A DNA stretch of 56,934 nucleotides from Candidatus Zixiibacteriota bacterium (GTDB taxonomy: Bacteria > Zixibacteria > MSB-5A5 > GN15 > JAAZOE01): assembly GCA_036480375.1 (NCBI GenBank), contig JAZGGI010000007.1, forward strand, positions 1 through 56,934. The letters are read 5' to 3'. The position numbers and the translations under genes are program-made. Shown here in pieces: positions 28,993-36,768 of this stretch. Positions within the stretch are counted from its first letter, which is position 1. Each line of letters begins with the position of its first letter. The notes below the pieces were generated by a model. That model searched no databases, was not told where the DNA came from, and saw nothing but the letters and a program-made list of their open reading frames with translations.

Positions 28993-30394
28993 AACTAAAA
29001 TTGACCGGCAACCACCGCATTCACTGGACGCCGAACAAGCGGTTCTGGGATCGATGCTGACCAGCGAGAGCGCGATCGGTCAGGCGATTGAGGTATTGCA
29101 GTCGAGCCGAAGATTTTACTCGCCCGGTCATCGTAAGATTTTTGATGCCATCTTAGATCTGTTTGAAAAATCACAGCCGGCAGATATTGTAACCGTTTCA
29201 AATCATCTTGAAAAAAACGGGATGCTCGAAGATTGCGGCGGGCGCAAATATCTAACCGAGCTGGCCAGCGGCGTGGCGACTTCGGCCAACGTCGTTTATT
29301 ACGCCGAAAACGTTTTGGAAGCCGCGACACTCCGTGATATGATATACTCTTCGGCGGAAATAATAGACCTTTGTTATCGTCAGGAAAAGAACGCTGATGA
29401 ACTTCTCGATGAGGCCGAGCAGAAAATATTCGATATATCGGAGGGGCGTCTCCGTACCGATTTCGCTAATATTAGAGAATTAGTTCCACATACGTTTTTG
29501 GAAATTGAAGAATACAAAGAAACAAAAGGTGGATTGCTGGGGGCGCCCACAGGCTTCGTCGAATTAGACAACATGACTGCCGGATTACATGCCGGTGATT
29601 TAATAGTAATCGCGGGGCGTCCATCAATGGGTAAGTCGGCGCTGGCTTTAAATATTATTGAAAATTATTGTCTGGAAACGAAAAAGGCCGCTGCATTTTT
29701 CTCTCTGGAAATGTCAAAGGAACAACTGGCGCTTCGCTTAATCTGTGGCCGGGGGAAAATATCATCGCATAGGCTAAGGCGGGGAATGGTCTCAGGGGAT
29801 GAATTGCATCATTTGGCAGTTGCCGCCGGCCCATTTTACGAAGTTGATTTGTTTATAGATGATTCTCCCTCGATGACCGTTTTACAGATGAGAGCCAAAG
29901 CAAGAAGACTTGCTTCAAAGAATGAATTGGGTTTGATAATTATAGACTACCTTCAATTAATGACTGGGAGCCGTTACGCCGAAAACAGGGTACAAGAAAT
30001 CTCAATGATAACCAGAAGCTTGAAAAGTTTGGCCCGTGAACTCAACGTTCCGGTTATTGCCGTCAGTCAGCTGTCGCGCGGGGTTGAGATGCGGCCCAAC
30101 AAGCGCCCGCAATTATCCGATTTGCGTGAATCAGGCGCAATTGAGCAGGATGCTGATTTGGTTATATTTGTGTATCGCGAAGATTATTACCTGGCCAAGG
30201 AATTACCTGAGGATGATCCGAAACGTCTGCAGGCCGAAAATAAAGCTGAACTGATCGTCGCCAAGCAGCGTAACGGCCCGACCGGGAAAATTAATGTTTC
30301 ATTCCTTAAAGAATTCGCACGTTTTGAAAACCTCGCCATAGGCTACCGGGAAGCTCCCGGGCCGCCGGTTGAATCGGGAGATACTCCGTTTTAG
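28979..30394 (+). CDS. dnaB: Replicative DNA helicase DnaB
   Basis: 471 residues. The hexameric helicase unwinds the chromosome ahead of the replisome and recruits primase. The N-terminal domain begins PPHSLDAEQAVLGSML. The RecA-like core has Walker A GRPSMGKSALALN (about 212-220), FFSLEMSKEQLALRL, Walker B LIIIDYLQLM, the arginine/glutamine region VIAVSQLSRGVE and the C-terminal VAKQRNGPTG. No intein or insertion is seen. The mlaE gene starts 5 bases later. Confidence 0.97.
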   Translation: MTTNRTKIDRQPPHSLDAEQAVLGSMLTSESAIGQAIEVLQSSRRFYSPGHRKIFDAILDLFEKSQPADIVTVSNHLEKNGMLEDCGGRKYLTELASGVATSANVVYYAENVLEAATLRDMIYSSAEIIDLCYRQEKNADELLDEAEQKIFDISEGRLRTDFANIRELVPHTFLEIEEYKETKGGLLGAPTGFVELDNMTAGLHAGDLIVIAGRPSMGKSALALNIIENYCLETKKAAAFFSLEMSKEQLALRLICGRGKISSHRLRRGMVSGDELHHLAVAAGPFYEVDLFIDDSPSMTVLQMRAKARRLASKNELGLIIIDYLQLMTGSRYAENRVQEISMITRSLKSLARELNVPVIAVSQLSRGVEMRPNKRPQLSDLRESGAIEQDADLVIFVYREDYYLAKELPEDDPKRLQAENKAELIVAKQRNGPTGKINVSFLKEFARFENLAIGYREAPGPPVESGDTPF

Positions 30395-30399
30395 GTTTT

Positions 30400-31176
30400 A
30401 TGGAAGAAACGCAGCAAATAATTGATATCCGACCGTCCACGCTTATCAAAGGCGTCGGGCGGTTATTTATATTGTTCAGCCGGACGATCGCATCTATCAG
30501 ATTTCTATTTTCATCAATAGGTCTCATCCTCAATCAGATGTATTACATCGGCGTCAAGTCGATCTGGTTGATAGCAATCACTTCGATATTTACCGGAGGC
30601 GTTTCAGCCTGGCAGGCGGCTTATCAGTTTAAAGATTATGTCCCTATCAGGTATCTCGGGGGCGCCGTCGGTAAGGCGGTGCTGATCGAGCTGGCTCCGG
30701 TACTAACGGCGCTGGTGATAGCGGGACGAGTCGGGGCGGGCATCGCCGCCGAACTTGGTTCCATGAAAGTTACCGAACAAATTGACGCGATGGAATCGAT
30801 GGCGGTCGATCCGGTGCGCTATCTCGTCATGCCGCGCTTTCTGGCCGGTTTAATTATGCTTCCGGTTCTGACGATCTTAGCCGATTTTATCGCCATGATG
30901 GGAGCCATGATCGTGGCAGTCAACCTGGTCGGGATGCCAACGGAAACTTTCATAAACGGATTCGAGCAGTTTTTTGTCTTGAGTGATTTTACTTCCGGCT
31001 TGATTAAGGCCGCGGGATTTGGCGCCATTATTTCCATTATGGGCTGCTATCACGGATTCAACACGACGGGAGGCGCGCAGGGAGTCGGGATTTCGACCAC
31101 ACAAGCGGTTGTGTCGGCGGCGGTTTTGGTTTTGGTCGCGGACTATGTTATGGCAACGCTTTTGTTTCAATTATGA
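30400..31176 (+). CDS. mlaE: MlaE/YrbE-family ABC transporter permease
   Basis: 258 residues with five or so membrane helices. MlaE-type permeases move phospholipids between the inner and outer membranes together with an MlaF ATPase and an MCE-domain protein. Typical phrases are ELAPVLTALVIAGRVGAGIAAELGSMKVTEQIDAMESM and a conserved GCYHGFNTTGGAQGVG loop near the C-terminus. Its last 4 bases overlap the ATPase gene. No MlaD-like (MCE) gene follows, so the substrate-binding subunit must be elsewhere. Confidence 0.92.
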   Translation: MEETQQIIDIRPSTLIKGVGRLFILFSRTIASIRFLFSSIGLILNQMYYIGVKSIWLIAITSIFTGGVSAWQAAYQFKDYVPIRYLGGAVGKAVLIELAPVLTALVIAGRVGAGIAAELGSMKVTEQIDAMESMAVDPVRYLVMPRFLAGLIMLPVLTILADFIAMMGAMIVAVNLVGMPTETFINGFEQFFVLSDFTSGLIKAAGFGAIISIMGCYHGFNTTGGAQGVGISTTQAVVSAAVLVLVADYVMATLLFQL

Positions 31177-31919
31177 TTCGAATCGAAAATTTACATAAGA
31201 GTTTTGGCGAACTGCGGGTTCTTTCCGGGATTGATCTAAACATCAATCAAGGCGAGTCGGTTGTCGTTATCGGCCAGTCGGGATGCGGGAAATCAGTCCT
31301 TCTCAAGCATATTGTCGCACTACTTCGGCCCGACAATGGAAATGTGATTGTTGACGGACAGCATATTTTCGATCTTACTCAAAAGCAGTTGATGAAATAC
31401 CGCCGGAGAGTTGGCGTTCTTTTTCAATTTGGAGCCTTGTTTGATTCGATGACGGTTGGTGAAAATGTTGGATTCAGTTTGCGGGAAAGCGCTAAAATGA
31501 AATGGAACGATATCCGGCCAATCGTCGCCGAGAAACTCAAACTTGTCGGGCTGTCCGGTAGCGAAGAGAAAATGCCGTCTGAAATTTCGGGCGGGATGAA
31601 AAAGCGGGTCGCATTGGCACGCGCCATCGCTACCGAGCCGGATATTTTACTTTATGACGAACCGACGACCGGGCTTGATCCGATAACGGCTGATATGATT
31701 AACGAACTGATCGTCGATGTGAATAAAAAATTGGGAGTGACCTCGATAGCAGTGACGCATGATATGGCTTCGGCCTACAAAATCGCGCATAGAATTATTA
31801 TGCTCCACGACGGCAATATTGTCTGGGATGGCACTCCGGATGAAATCAGGCAAACCGATAATGAAACCGTTAAACAATTTATATCCGGCTCCTCAACCGG
31901 CCCGATACAGGTGCAGTGA
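31173..31919 (+). CDS. mlaF: MlaF-family ABC transporter ATP-binding protein
   Basis: 248 residues. Walker A is GQSGCGKSVLLKH (about 34-46), the signature motif is EISGGMKKRVALARA, Walker B is ILLYDEPTTGLDP and the switch His is in AVTHDMASA. The SGGMxKRVxLARA form is characteristic of MlaF-like lipid importers rather than of general ABC ATPases. It overlaps the permease gene by 4 bases. An inverted repeat at 31940-31962 follows the stop. Confidence 0.94.
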   Translation: MIRIENLHKSFGELRVLSGIDLNINQGESVVVIGQSGCGKSVLLKHIVALLRPDNGNVIVDGQHIFDLTQKQLMKYRRRVGVLFQFGALFDSMTVGENVGFSLRESAKMKWNDIRPIVAEKLKLVGLSGSEEKMPSEISGGMKKRVALARAIATEPDILLYDEPTTGLDPITADMINELIVDVNKKLGVTSIAVTHDMASAYKIAHRIIMLHDGNIVWDGTPDEIRQTDNETVKQFISGSSTGPIQVQ

Positions 31920-31939
31920 GATTAGGAAAATATAATATT

Positions 31940-31962
31940 GTCGAAACCGCAGGGGTTTCGAC
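31940..31962. repeat. Intergenic hairpin, family 1
   Basis: GTCGAAACC and GGTTTCGAC form a 9-bp perfect stem around a GCAGG loop, followed by CTACAAGG. It has the same loop and the same CGACCTAC tail as the hairpin at 36645-36667, but a different stem sequence that still pairs. Confidence 0.7.
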
Positions 31963-31983
31963 CTACAAGGGATGAAAAGATAA

Positions 31984-32439
31984 ATGCATAAAACGATGAT
32001 AGTTGGACGACTTAATTTGTTTAGTAAATTATACATGCTTATGGGAATTGTGATAGCATGGTTGTATATAACTTTATATTTAAAGGCACACATTATATCC
32101 AATAATTATATTGGTCTTCTATTATGCCTCTTTGCCTTAATACTAAGTGTCTATTTAATTCTATCTTTAATCAGAACACGAATAATCGTAACAGATAATT
32201 ATATTGAATATAGAAACATTAAAATTTTGCAGATACAATATAATAAAATTGATAGAATAACCGTGGGCACTCAATTTATTTTATATGGTGCAAATGCGAA
32301 AATTCCAATAAGTACATCAATAGATAAAAAAGAGGCGATAATAAATTATTTGATTCAGTCAGTCTGTAAGACTTGGAATTATCCCATAGAGGGAGATTTG
32401 ATAAAATTACAATCTCATTATGGAATTAAAATCAATTAG
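31984..32439 (+). CDS. Small membrane protein with PH-like domain (uncharacterised)
   Basis: 151 residues. Two membrane helices lie at about 15-35 and 40-62, then a roughly 85-residue soluble part. The pattern IIVTDNYIEYRNIKILQIQYNKIDRITVG is like bacterial PH domains (membrane-anchored small beta-sandwiches), in which VTxxxIxYRN and IxYxKIxxI recur. The similarity is by eye and moderate. The gene is notably more AT-rich than its neighbours, which may mean a recent arrival. It is flanked by intergenic palindromes on both sides. No good ribosome site is visible beyond AAGGGATG. Confidence 0.5.
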   Translation: MHKTMIVGRLNLFSKLYMLMGIVIAWLYITLYLKAHIISNNYIGLLLCLFALILSVYLILSLIRTRIIVTDNYIEYRNIKILQIQYNKIDRITVGTQFILYGANAKIPISTSIDKKEAIINYLIQSVCKTWNYPIEGDLIKLQSHYGIKIN

Positions 32440-32448
32440 ACAGGGTGG

Positions 32449-32466
32449 CTCACAGCTTGCTGTGGG
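32449..32466. repeat. CACAGCTTGCTGTG palindrome before the methyltransferase gene (family 2)
   Basis: CACAGC and GCTGTG flank TT, about 20 bases upstream of the TTG start at 32484. The same core stands before the GNAT and tgt genes (34753-34768, 35240-35254), and a diverged form stands before radA (33331-33347). Confidence 0.6.
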
Positions 32467-32483
32467 AAAACGGAAGGTAAATA

Positions 32484-33305
32484 TTGAATAAAAATAAAAA
32501 CAAAGACCTCTTACATAAAAAACTCTGCCCGAAGAGTAGTCAATTCGATATAGAATGGATGCTGGCCAATGAAATGGGGCCAAACGCTATATGGCTGACT
32601 GAAATTCTCGCTGAACGAATGAATTTGAAAAAAGATATGCGCCTTTTAGATCTCGGATGCGGACGGGGGATGACCAGTATATTTTTGGCCAAAACTTACC
32701 AGGTCAATGTTTGCGCGACTGATTTGTGGATTAATGTCGATGATATCTGGTCTGTAGTTTCAGAAGCTGGGATGGAGGACGGTGTATTTCCGATTCAGGC
32801 CGAAGCCCACAACCTCCCCTATGCCGCAAGATATTTTGAATCAATCATTAGTGTTGATTCTTACCAGTATTTTGGTACCGATGATTTGTACCTGGGATAT
32901 ATCACCAGATTTCTTAAAGACGGAGGACAATTGGGACTGGTCATGCCGGCAACGATGAAAGAGTTTGACAAACCTCCGGGCCATCTAATCCACAAACAAG
33001 AATCAGGCGGAATTTTTTGGGATCAAAAAGAATGCCGAACCCTTCACACTCTCGATTGGTGGATAGACCATTTCTCGTACCCGGGAATTGTCGATATTGA
33101 AGTCGCCGAAATCATTCCGGATGGCTGGAAGCTGTGGCTGGAATGGGAGGAGATAAAAGACGGAGGAGGTTTTTCCGGATTCCCCAGTGACGCCGAAACA
33201 ATTTCAGCGGATGCGGGTAAATATTTAGGTTTTGTCTTAATTATCCTGAAAACTATACCGAGAAAAAAGAGCGAACTCGGCCATTCACTTAAAGTACGGC
33301 TTTAA
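32484..33305 (+). CDS. SAM-dependent methyltransferase
   Basis: 273 residues. The Rossmann-type SAM site is clear: LLDLGCGRGMTSIFLAKTY (motif I, about 54-66), then the acidic VCATDLW loop, QAEAHNLPYAARYF and ISVDSYQYFGTDD, as in class I small-molecule methyltransferases (Methyltransf_11/25-like). The substrate cannot be told. The start is TTG at 32484 with a GGAAGG site in front; no ATG exists until well inside the conserved part. A family 2 palindrome lies just upstream. Confidence 0.8.
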   Translation: MNKNKNKDLLHKKLCPKSSQFDIEWMLANEMGPNAIWLTEILAERMNLKKDMRLLDLGCGRGMTSIFLAKTYQVNVCATDLWINVDDIWSVVSEAGMEDGVFPIQAEAHNLPYAARYFESIISVDSYQYFGTDDLYLGYITRFLKDGGQLGLVMPATMKEFDKPPGHLIHKQESGGIFWDQKECRTLHTLDWWIDHFSYPGIVDIEVAEIIPDGWKLWLEWEEIKDGGGFSGFPSDAETISADAGKYLGFVLIILKTIPRKKSELGHSLKVRL

Positions 33306-33330
33306 GCTCAGATAGCTTGGATAGAGTAAT

Positions 33331-33347
33331 CCACAACTTACTTTGTG
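33331..33347. repeat. Diverged family 2 palindrome before radA
   Basis: CCACAA and TTGTGG form a 6-bp stem around CTTACT-like bases, about 20 bases upstream of the radA ATG and overlapping the start of its GGAGGAGAAAGG ribosome site. It resembles the CACAGCTTGCTGTG elements nearby. Confidence 0.5.
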
Positions 33348-33366
33348 GAGGAGAAAGGCGACATAA

Positions 33367-34734
33367 ATGAAGGCGGCTCCGAAAAAAAAGACAGCGTATT
33401 TTTGTACTTCATGCGGGATGATGCACCACCGCTGGCAGGGGCAATGCCGCGAGTGTGGCGAATGGAATACTCTGCATGAAGAGACAATCGTATCTCCGCA
33501 GAAACAGACTCAAATAAAATCACTGAGCAAAAATGAAGCGGTCGCGATGCCTGATATTAAAATCGAAGATCGGTCGCGTCTTCTATGCCGGATAAATGAA
33601 TTTGACCGGGTTCTCGGCGGCGGAGCGGTTCCTGGGTCGGCAATGTTGGTTGGCGGCGAACCGGGGATCGGCAAATCATCACTTCTCCTTCAAGTCGCCG
33701 AAGAGTATTCCCAAAATGGACATAACGTCCTGTACATCTCGGGCGAAGAATCGACGCATCAGATAAAAGAACGGGCCGGGCGGTTTGGCATCACGGGTAA
33801 GTCTATCTCGGTTGCCAATCTCACCGAACTGGAAAGTATCCTTGAATTATGCCGCGGGGATTACGGCGTTATAATCATCGATTCGATTCAAACGGTGGCG
33901 TCGGCGGCGTTTGATTCGCCTCCCGGAACGGTCGGGCAGGTGCGGGAATCATCATCGCGGCTGATCGAACTGGCCAAGCAAACAGGCAAGATATTATTTC
34001 TCGTCGGACATATCACCAAAGACGGCGCCGTCGCGGGGCCGAAGGTGATGGAGCATATGGTTGACGCCGTTTTGTATTTTGAGGGCGACCGCAATCATAT
34101 GTACCGGATTTTGCGCTCGCAGAAAAATCGGTTCGGTCCGGCGGGCGAGATTGGCGTTTTTGAAATGACCGGAAACGGACTGGCCGAAGTGTCAAATCCT
34201 TCGGCGGTATTTTTATCATCTTCGCATGACAGCATCACTCCCGGTCGGATATTATCGTCAGCAGTGGAAGGCAGTCGGTCGTTTCTCGTTGAAGTCGAAG
34301 CGCTGGTAGCGACGTCGCACTACGGCATTCCACAGCGAGTAGCATCCGGCATTGATAATAAACGTTTGGCAATAATCAGCGCCGTATTGGAAAAAAGAGG
34401 AGGAGTTAATTTGGGGGGCAACGATATATTTGTCAATATTGCCGGAGGGTTTCGGATTGACGATACCGCTCTCGATTTGGCGTTTCTATTGGCGGCGGCG
34501 TCATCGCGGCTGAATATCGCCGTTGACGCCAATATGATTGTAATAGGTGAAACGGGATTGTCCGGCGATGTTCGCGGTGTCGGGCACATCGACCGGCGAT
34601 TATCCGAAGCGGCCCGATTGGGAATGACCAAAGCGATGATCCCCAAAGCCAACGCGAATGGTTTGTCAGGAAAAAATAAACTCGAAATCATCCCGGTCGC
34701 CACGATAGAAGAGGCTTTGCAGGTGATAAAGTAG
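33367..34734 (+). CDS. radA: DNA repair protein RadA (Sms)
   Basis: 455 residues. RadA is a DnaB-like branch-migration helicase in recombination. It has an N-terminal zinc finger with Cys13, Cys16, Cys27 and Cys30, Walker A GGEPGIGKSS (about 97-106), the RadA-specific KNRFG motif (about 252-256) and a C-terminal Lon-protease-like domain (from about 280) with GGNDIFVNIAGGF and GLSGDVRGV. Length and motif order are canonical. A GGAGGAGAAAGG site precedes the ATG. Confidence 0.96.
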   Translation: MKAAPKKKTAYFCTSCGMMHHRWQGQCRECGEWNTLHEETIVSPQKQTQIKSLSKNEAVAMPDIKIEDRSRLLCRINEFDRVLGGGAVPGSAMLVGGEPGIGKSSLLLQVAEEYSQNGHNVLYISGEESTHQIKERAGRFGITGKSISVANLTELESILELCRGDYGVIIIDSIQTVASAAFDSPPGTVGQVRESSSRLIELAKQTGKILFLVGHITKDGAVAGPKVMEHMVDAVLYFEGDRNHMYRILRSQKNRFGPAGEIGVFEMTGNGLAEVSNPSAVFLSSSHDSITPGRILSSAVEGSRSFLVEVEALVATSHYGIPQRVASGIDNKRLAIISAVLEKRGGVNLGGNDIFVNIAGGFRIDDTALDLAFLLAAASSRLNIAVDANMIVIGETGLSGDVRGVGHIDRRLSEAARLGMTKAMIPKANANGLSGKNKLEIIPVATIEEALQVIK

Positions 34735-34752
34735 AGGGTTGGAATGACCTGT

Positions 34753-34768
34753 GCCCCACAGCTTGCTA
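34753..34768. repeat. Family 2 palindrome before the GNAT gene
   Basis: CCCCACAGCTTGCTATG retains the CACAGCTTGCT core with a partly decayed right arm, about 22 bases upstream of the ATG at 34791. Confidence 0.5.
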
Positions 34769-34790
34769 TGAGAAAGAAGAAAACAAAATT

Positions 34791-35225
34791 ATGATAACAC
34801 TCCGAGAGATTACTGCGGAATCCCTTAGGTCGATTATTGATCTCAAGGTTGCCGAAAATCAGAAGAGTTTTGTAAAGCCAAATGCAGTGTCTATAGCCCA
34901 GGCGTATTTTGATAAAAACGCTTGGTTTCGCGCTATCTATGACGGTGAAGCGCCGATTGGATTTGTGATGTTATGGCTCGATACAGAAAAAGCGGAGTAC
35001 TGGCTCTGGCGATTTATGATTGACGAAAAATTCCAAAAGAAGGGATTTGGATACCAAGCGATGAAAATTATCATTGAGCATGTCCGAATCCTTCCCAACG
35101 CGACGCGATTTGGCCTTACTTATGCGTCTGGGGATGGCGATCCATCTCAGTTCTATGCCAAGTTGGGATTTGTCGAAACCGGAGAATGGCAAGACGACCA
35201 AAAAGTAATGATGCTTGAGTTATAG
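34791..35225 (+). CDS. GNAT-family N-acetyltransferase
   Basis: 144 residues with the GNAT fold. The acetyl-CoA pyrophosphate loop is FQKKGFGYQAMK (Q/R-x-x-G-x-G/A pattern), after the beta-4 strand YWLWRFMID, and the C-terminal FYAKLGFVETGEW is the usual beta-6/beta-7 segment. The pattern LRExTxESLRxIIDLKVAENQKxFVxPN resembles polyamine acetyltransferases of the BltD/PaiA/SpeG type, so a diamine or polyamine substrate is possible but not shown. It is a single gene between radA and tgt, with intergenic palindromes on both sides. Confidence 0.82.
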   Translation: MITLREITAESLRSIIDLKVAENQKSFVKPNAVSIAQAYFDKNAWFRAIYDGEAPIGFVMLWLDTEKAEYWLWRFMIDEKFQKKGFGYQAMKIIIEHVRILPNATRFGLTYASGDGDPSQFYAKLGFVETGEWQDDQKVMMLEL

Positions 35226-35239
35226 CGGCGCGGACAACA

Positions 35240-35299
35240 GCCCCACAGCTTGCTGAATTGGAATAATTGTCGGGTTTCTCACTTCGCTCGGAACCCGAC
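35240..35299. repeat. Family 2 and family 1 repeats before tgt
   Basis: GCCCCACAGCTTGCT at 35240-35254 has the family 2 core but lacks a good right arm. At 35269-35299 GTCGGGTT pairs with AACCCGAC around a 15-base loop containing TCACTTCGCTCGG, and the CTAC tail follows, as in family 1. Confidence 0.55.
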
Positions 35300-35326
35300 C
35301 TACCGATTGATAATTAGAAAGATAAC

Positions 35327-36463
35327 ATGAAATATCCTGAAGGATTTGAGTTTGAAGTAATACACACTGACGGTGATGCGCGGTTGGGGCGGTTGACAAC
35401 ACCTCATGCTGTTATTGATACGCCCGTTTTTATGCCGGTCGGGACCCAGGGAGCGGTCAAGACGCTGGCGTGCGAAGACCTCGAACAGATGGGGGCGCAG
35501 ATTTTCCTGGTCAATACTTATCATCTCTATTTACGGCCCGGTGTCGATGTTGTCGAAAAGATGGGGCGGGTTCATGGCCTGACGGCCTGGCCTAAGGCGA
35601 TTTTGTCCGACTCGGGCGGGTATCAGGTTTTTTCTCATCGTGACCGGATAAAAATATCGGATGACGGGGTGCGGTTTCAATCGCATTTCGATGGCTCATA
35701 TCATGATTTTACGCCGGAAAAAGTAATCGACATTCAAAGAAAGCTGGGGGCGGATATTATCATGTCGTTCGACGAATGTACGCCGTATCCGGCGACGCGC
35801 GAACAGGCACAGGCCGGACTCAAACGGACCACCGACTGGGCCAAACGGGGGATAGCGGCGTTTGAGAAACTGGAGGAGACCGGTGAGTATCCTCCGCAGT
35901 TACTTCACGGCATCGTTCAGGGTTCGGTTTATGAGGATTTGAGAAAGCAGTCGGTCGATGAACTTCTGAGCTTGGATTTTCCGGGATATTCTATCGGTGG
36001 CCTCTCGGTCGGCGAGCCGAAAGAAGAAATGATTGAGATGCTTGATGTAACGGTGCCGCTTCTGCCAAAAGAAAAGCAACGTTATTTGATGGGTGTCGGG
36101 TATCCGGAAGATATATTGAATGCCGTCGAGCGGGGTATCGATATGTTTGACTGCGTTTTGCCGACTCGCAACGCCCGTACCGGATTGGTGTTTACCAAAA
36201 GCGGCCCGTATAATTTTCGCAACGCATCGGCAACCGACGACGATAAGCCTCTTGATGCCGACTGCAATTGTTATGTGTGTCAGCGGTATAGCCGGGCATA
36301 TTTGAGACATCTGTATTCGGTTTCCGAGATAACAGCGCATCGGCTGGCATCGTATCACAGCGTCAATTTCTTTATCGAGCTCCTCCGCGATATCAGAGCG
36401 GCGATTAGAGAAGACAGGTTTGGGAAGTTTAAGAAGGAGTATTTGGATAAATACAATTATTGA
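35327..36463 (+). CDS. tgt: Queuine/preQ1 tRNA-ribosyltransferase
   Basis: 378 residues, the normal bacterial length. The enzyme swaps guanine 34 for preQ1 in tRNAs for Asp, Asn, His and Tyr. Visible are LSDSGGYQVFS with the catalytic base Asp (about 94), SFDECTPYP, GIVQGSVY, YSIGGLSVGEP, the nucleophile region DCVLPTRNARTG and a zinc site at about 310-345 (CNCYVCQRYSRAYLRHL). Substrate residues match preQ1-using bacterial Tgt. It stands alone, without queC-F neighbours. Repeats lie on both sides. Confidence 0.96.
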   Translation: MKYPEGFEFEVIHTDGDARLGRLTTPHAVIDTPVFMPVGTQGAVKTLACEDLEQMGAQIFLVNTYHLYLRPGVDVVEKMGRVHGLTAWPKAILSDSGGYQVFSHRDRIKISDDGVRFQSHFDGSYHDFTPEKVIDIQRKLGADIIMSFDECTPYPATREQAQAGLKRTTDWAKRGIAAFEKLEETGEYPPQLLHGIVQGSVYEDLRKQSVDELLSLDFPGYSIGGLSVGEPKEEMIEMLDVTVPLLPKEKQRYLMGVGYPEDILNAVERGIDMFDCVLPTRNARTGLVFTKSGPYNFRNASATDDDKPLDADCNCYVCQRYSRAYLRHLYSVSEITAHRLASYHSVNFFIELLRDIRAAIREDRFGKFKKEYLDKYNY

Positions 36464-36506
36464 TTCGTCTTATATATAGATTTACCATTGTCTATAGGAG
36501 GGGATC

Positions 36507-36590
36507 ATGTCAAAATATTTTGCGCTATGCTTTCTAGCAATTACATTGGTGTCGTGTACCAAAAACAATTTGGAAGTTTCAAGAAAGTAG
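36507..36590 (+). CDS. 27-residue lipoprotein-leader ORF, possibly truncated
   Basis: A strong AGGAGGGG site at 36497-36503 leads to an ATG at 36507. The frame encodes a short basic start, a hydrophobic stretch and LVSC, a lipobox, then only ten more residues before TAG at 36588-36590. The hairpin cluster begins at the next base. It could be a tiny entericidin-like lipoprotein or the front of a lipoprotein gene cut by the repeats. No downstream continuation in any frame was recognised. Confidence 0.45.
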   Translation: MSKYFALCFLAITLVSCTKNNLEVSRK

Positions 36591-36667
36591 GGCGGCATCC
36601 CTGTGATGCCGCCGGATAATTCTTTTATCCCGCTGCGCGGGATTGTCGGGAGCGCAGGGCTCCCGAC
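36591..36667. repeat. Cluster of three intergenic hairpins
   Basis: First, GGCGGCATC (36591-36599) pairs with GATGCCGCC (36605-36613). Second, TCCCGC (36628-36633) pairs with GCGGGA (36637-36642). Third, GTCGGGAGC (36645-36653) pairs with GCTCCCGAC (36659-36667) around a GCAGG loop, with the CTAC tail of family 1. No gene is seen from 36591 to 36768. Confidence 0.7.
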
Positions 36668-36768
36668 CTACTGTTTTATTAATTTTTCCCAAAAATCGAA
36701 TAAAATCCTCCCCTTAAGCATATAGATATTATAGAATGCAAATATCAAATCTTGTTTGGGGGTACAAA

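Noticed and set aside
34320-34703. 127-codon frame antisense to radA
   Set aside because: It lies fully inside a clear radA gene. Long antisense frames arise from codon bias.
31940-36667. Hairpins as a CRISPR array
   Set aside because: The copies are dispersed between genes, spacing is irregular and the stems differ; there are no regular spacers.
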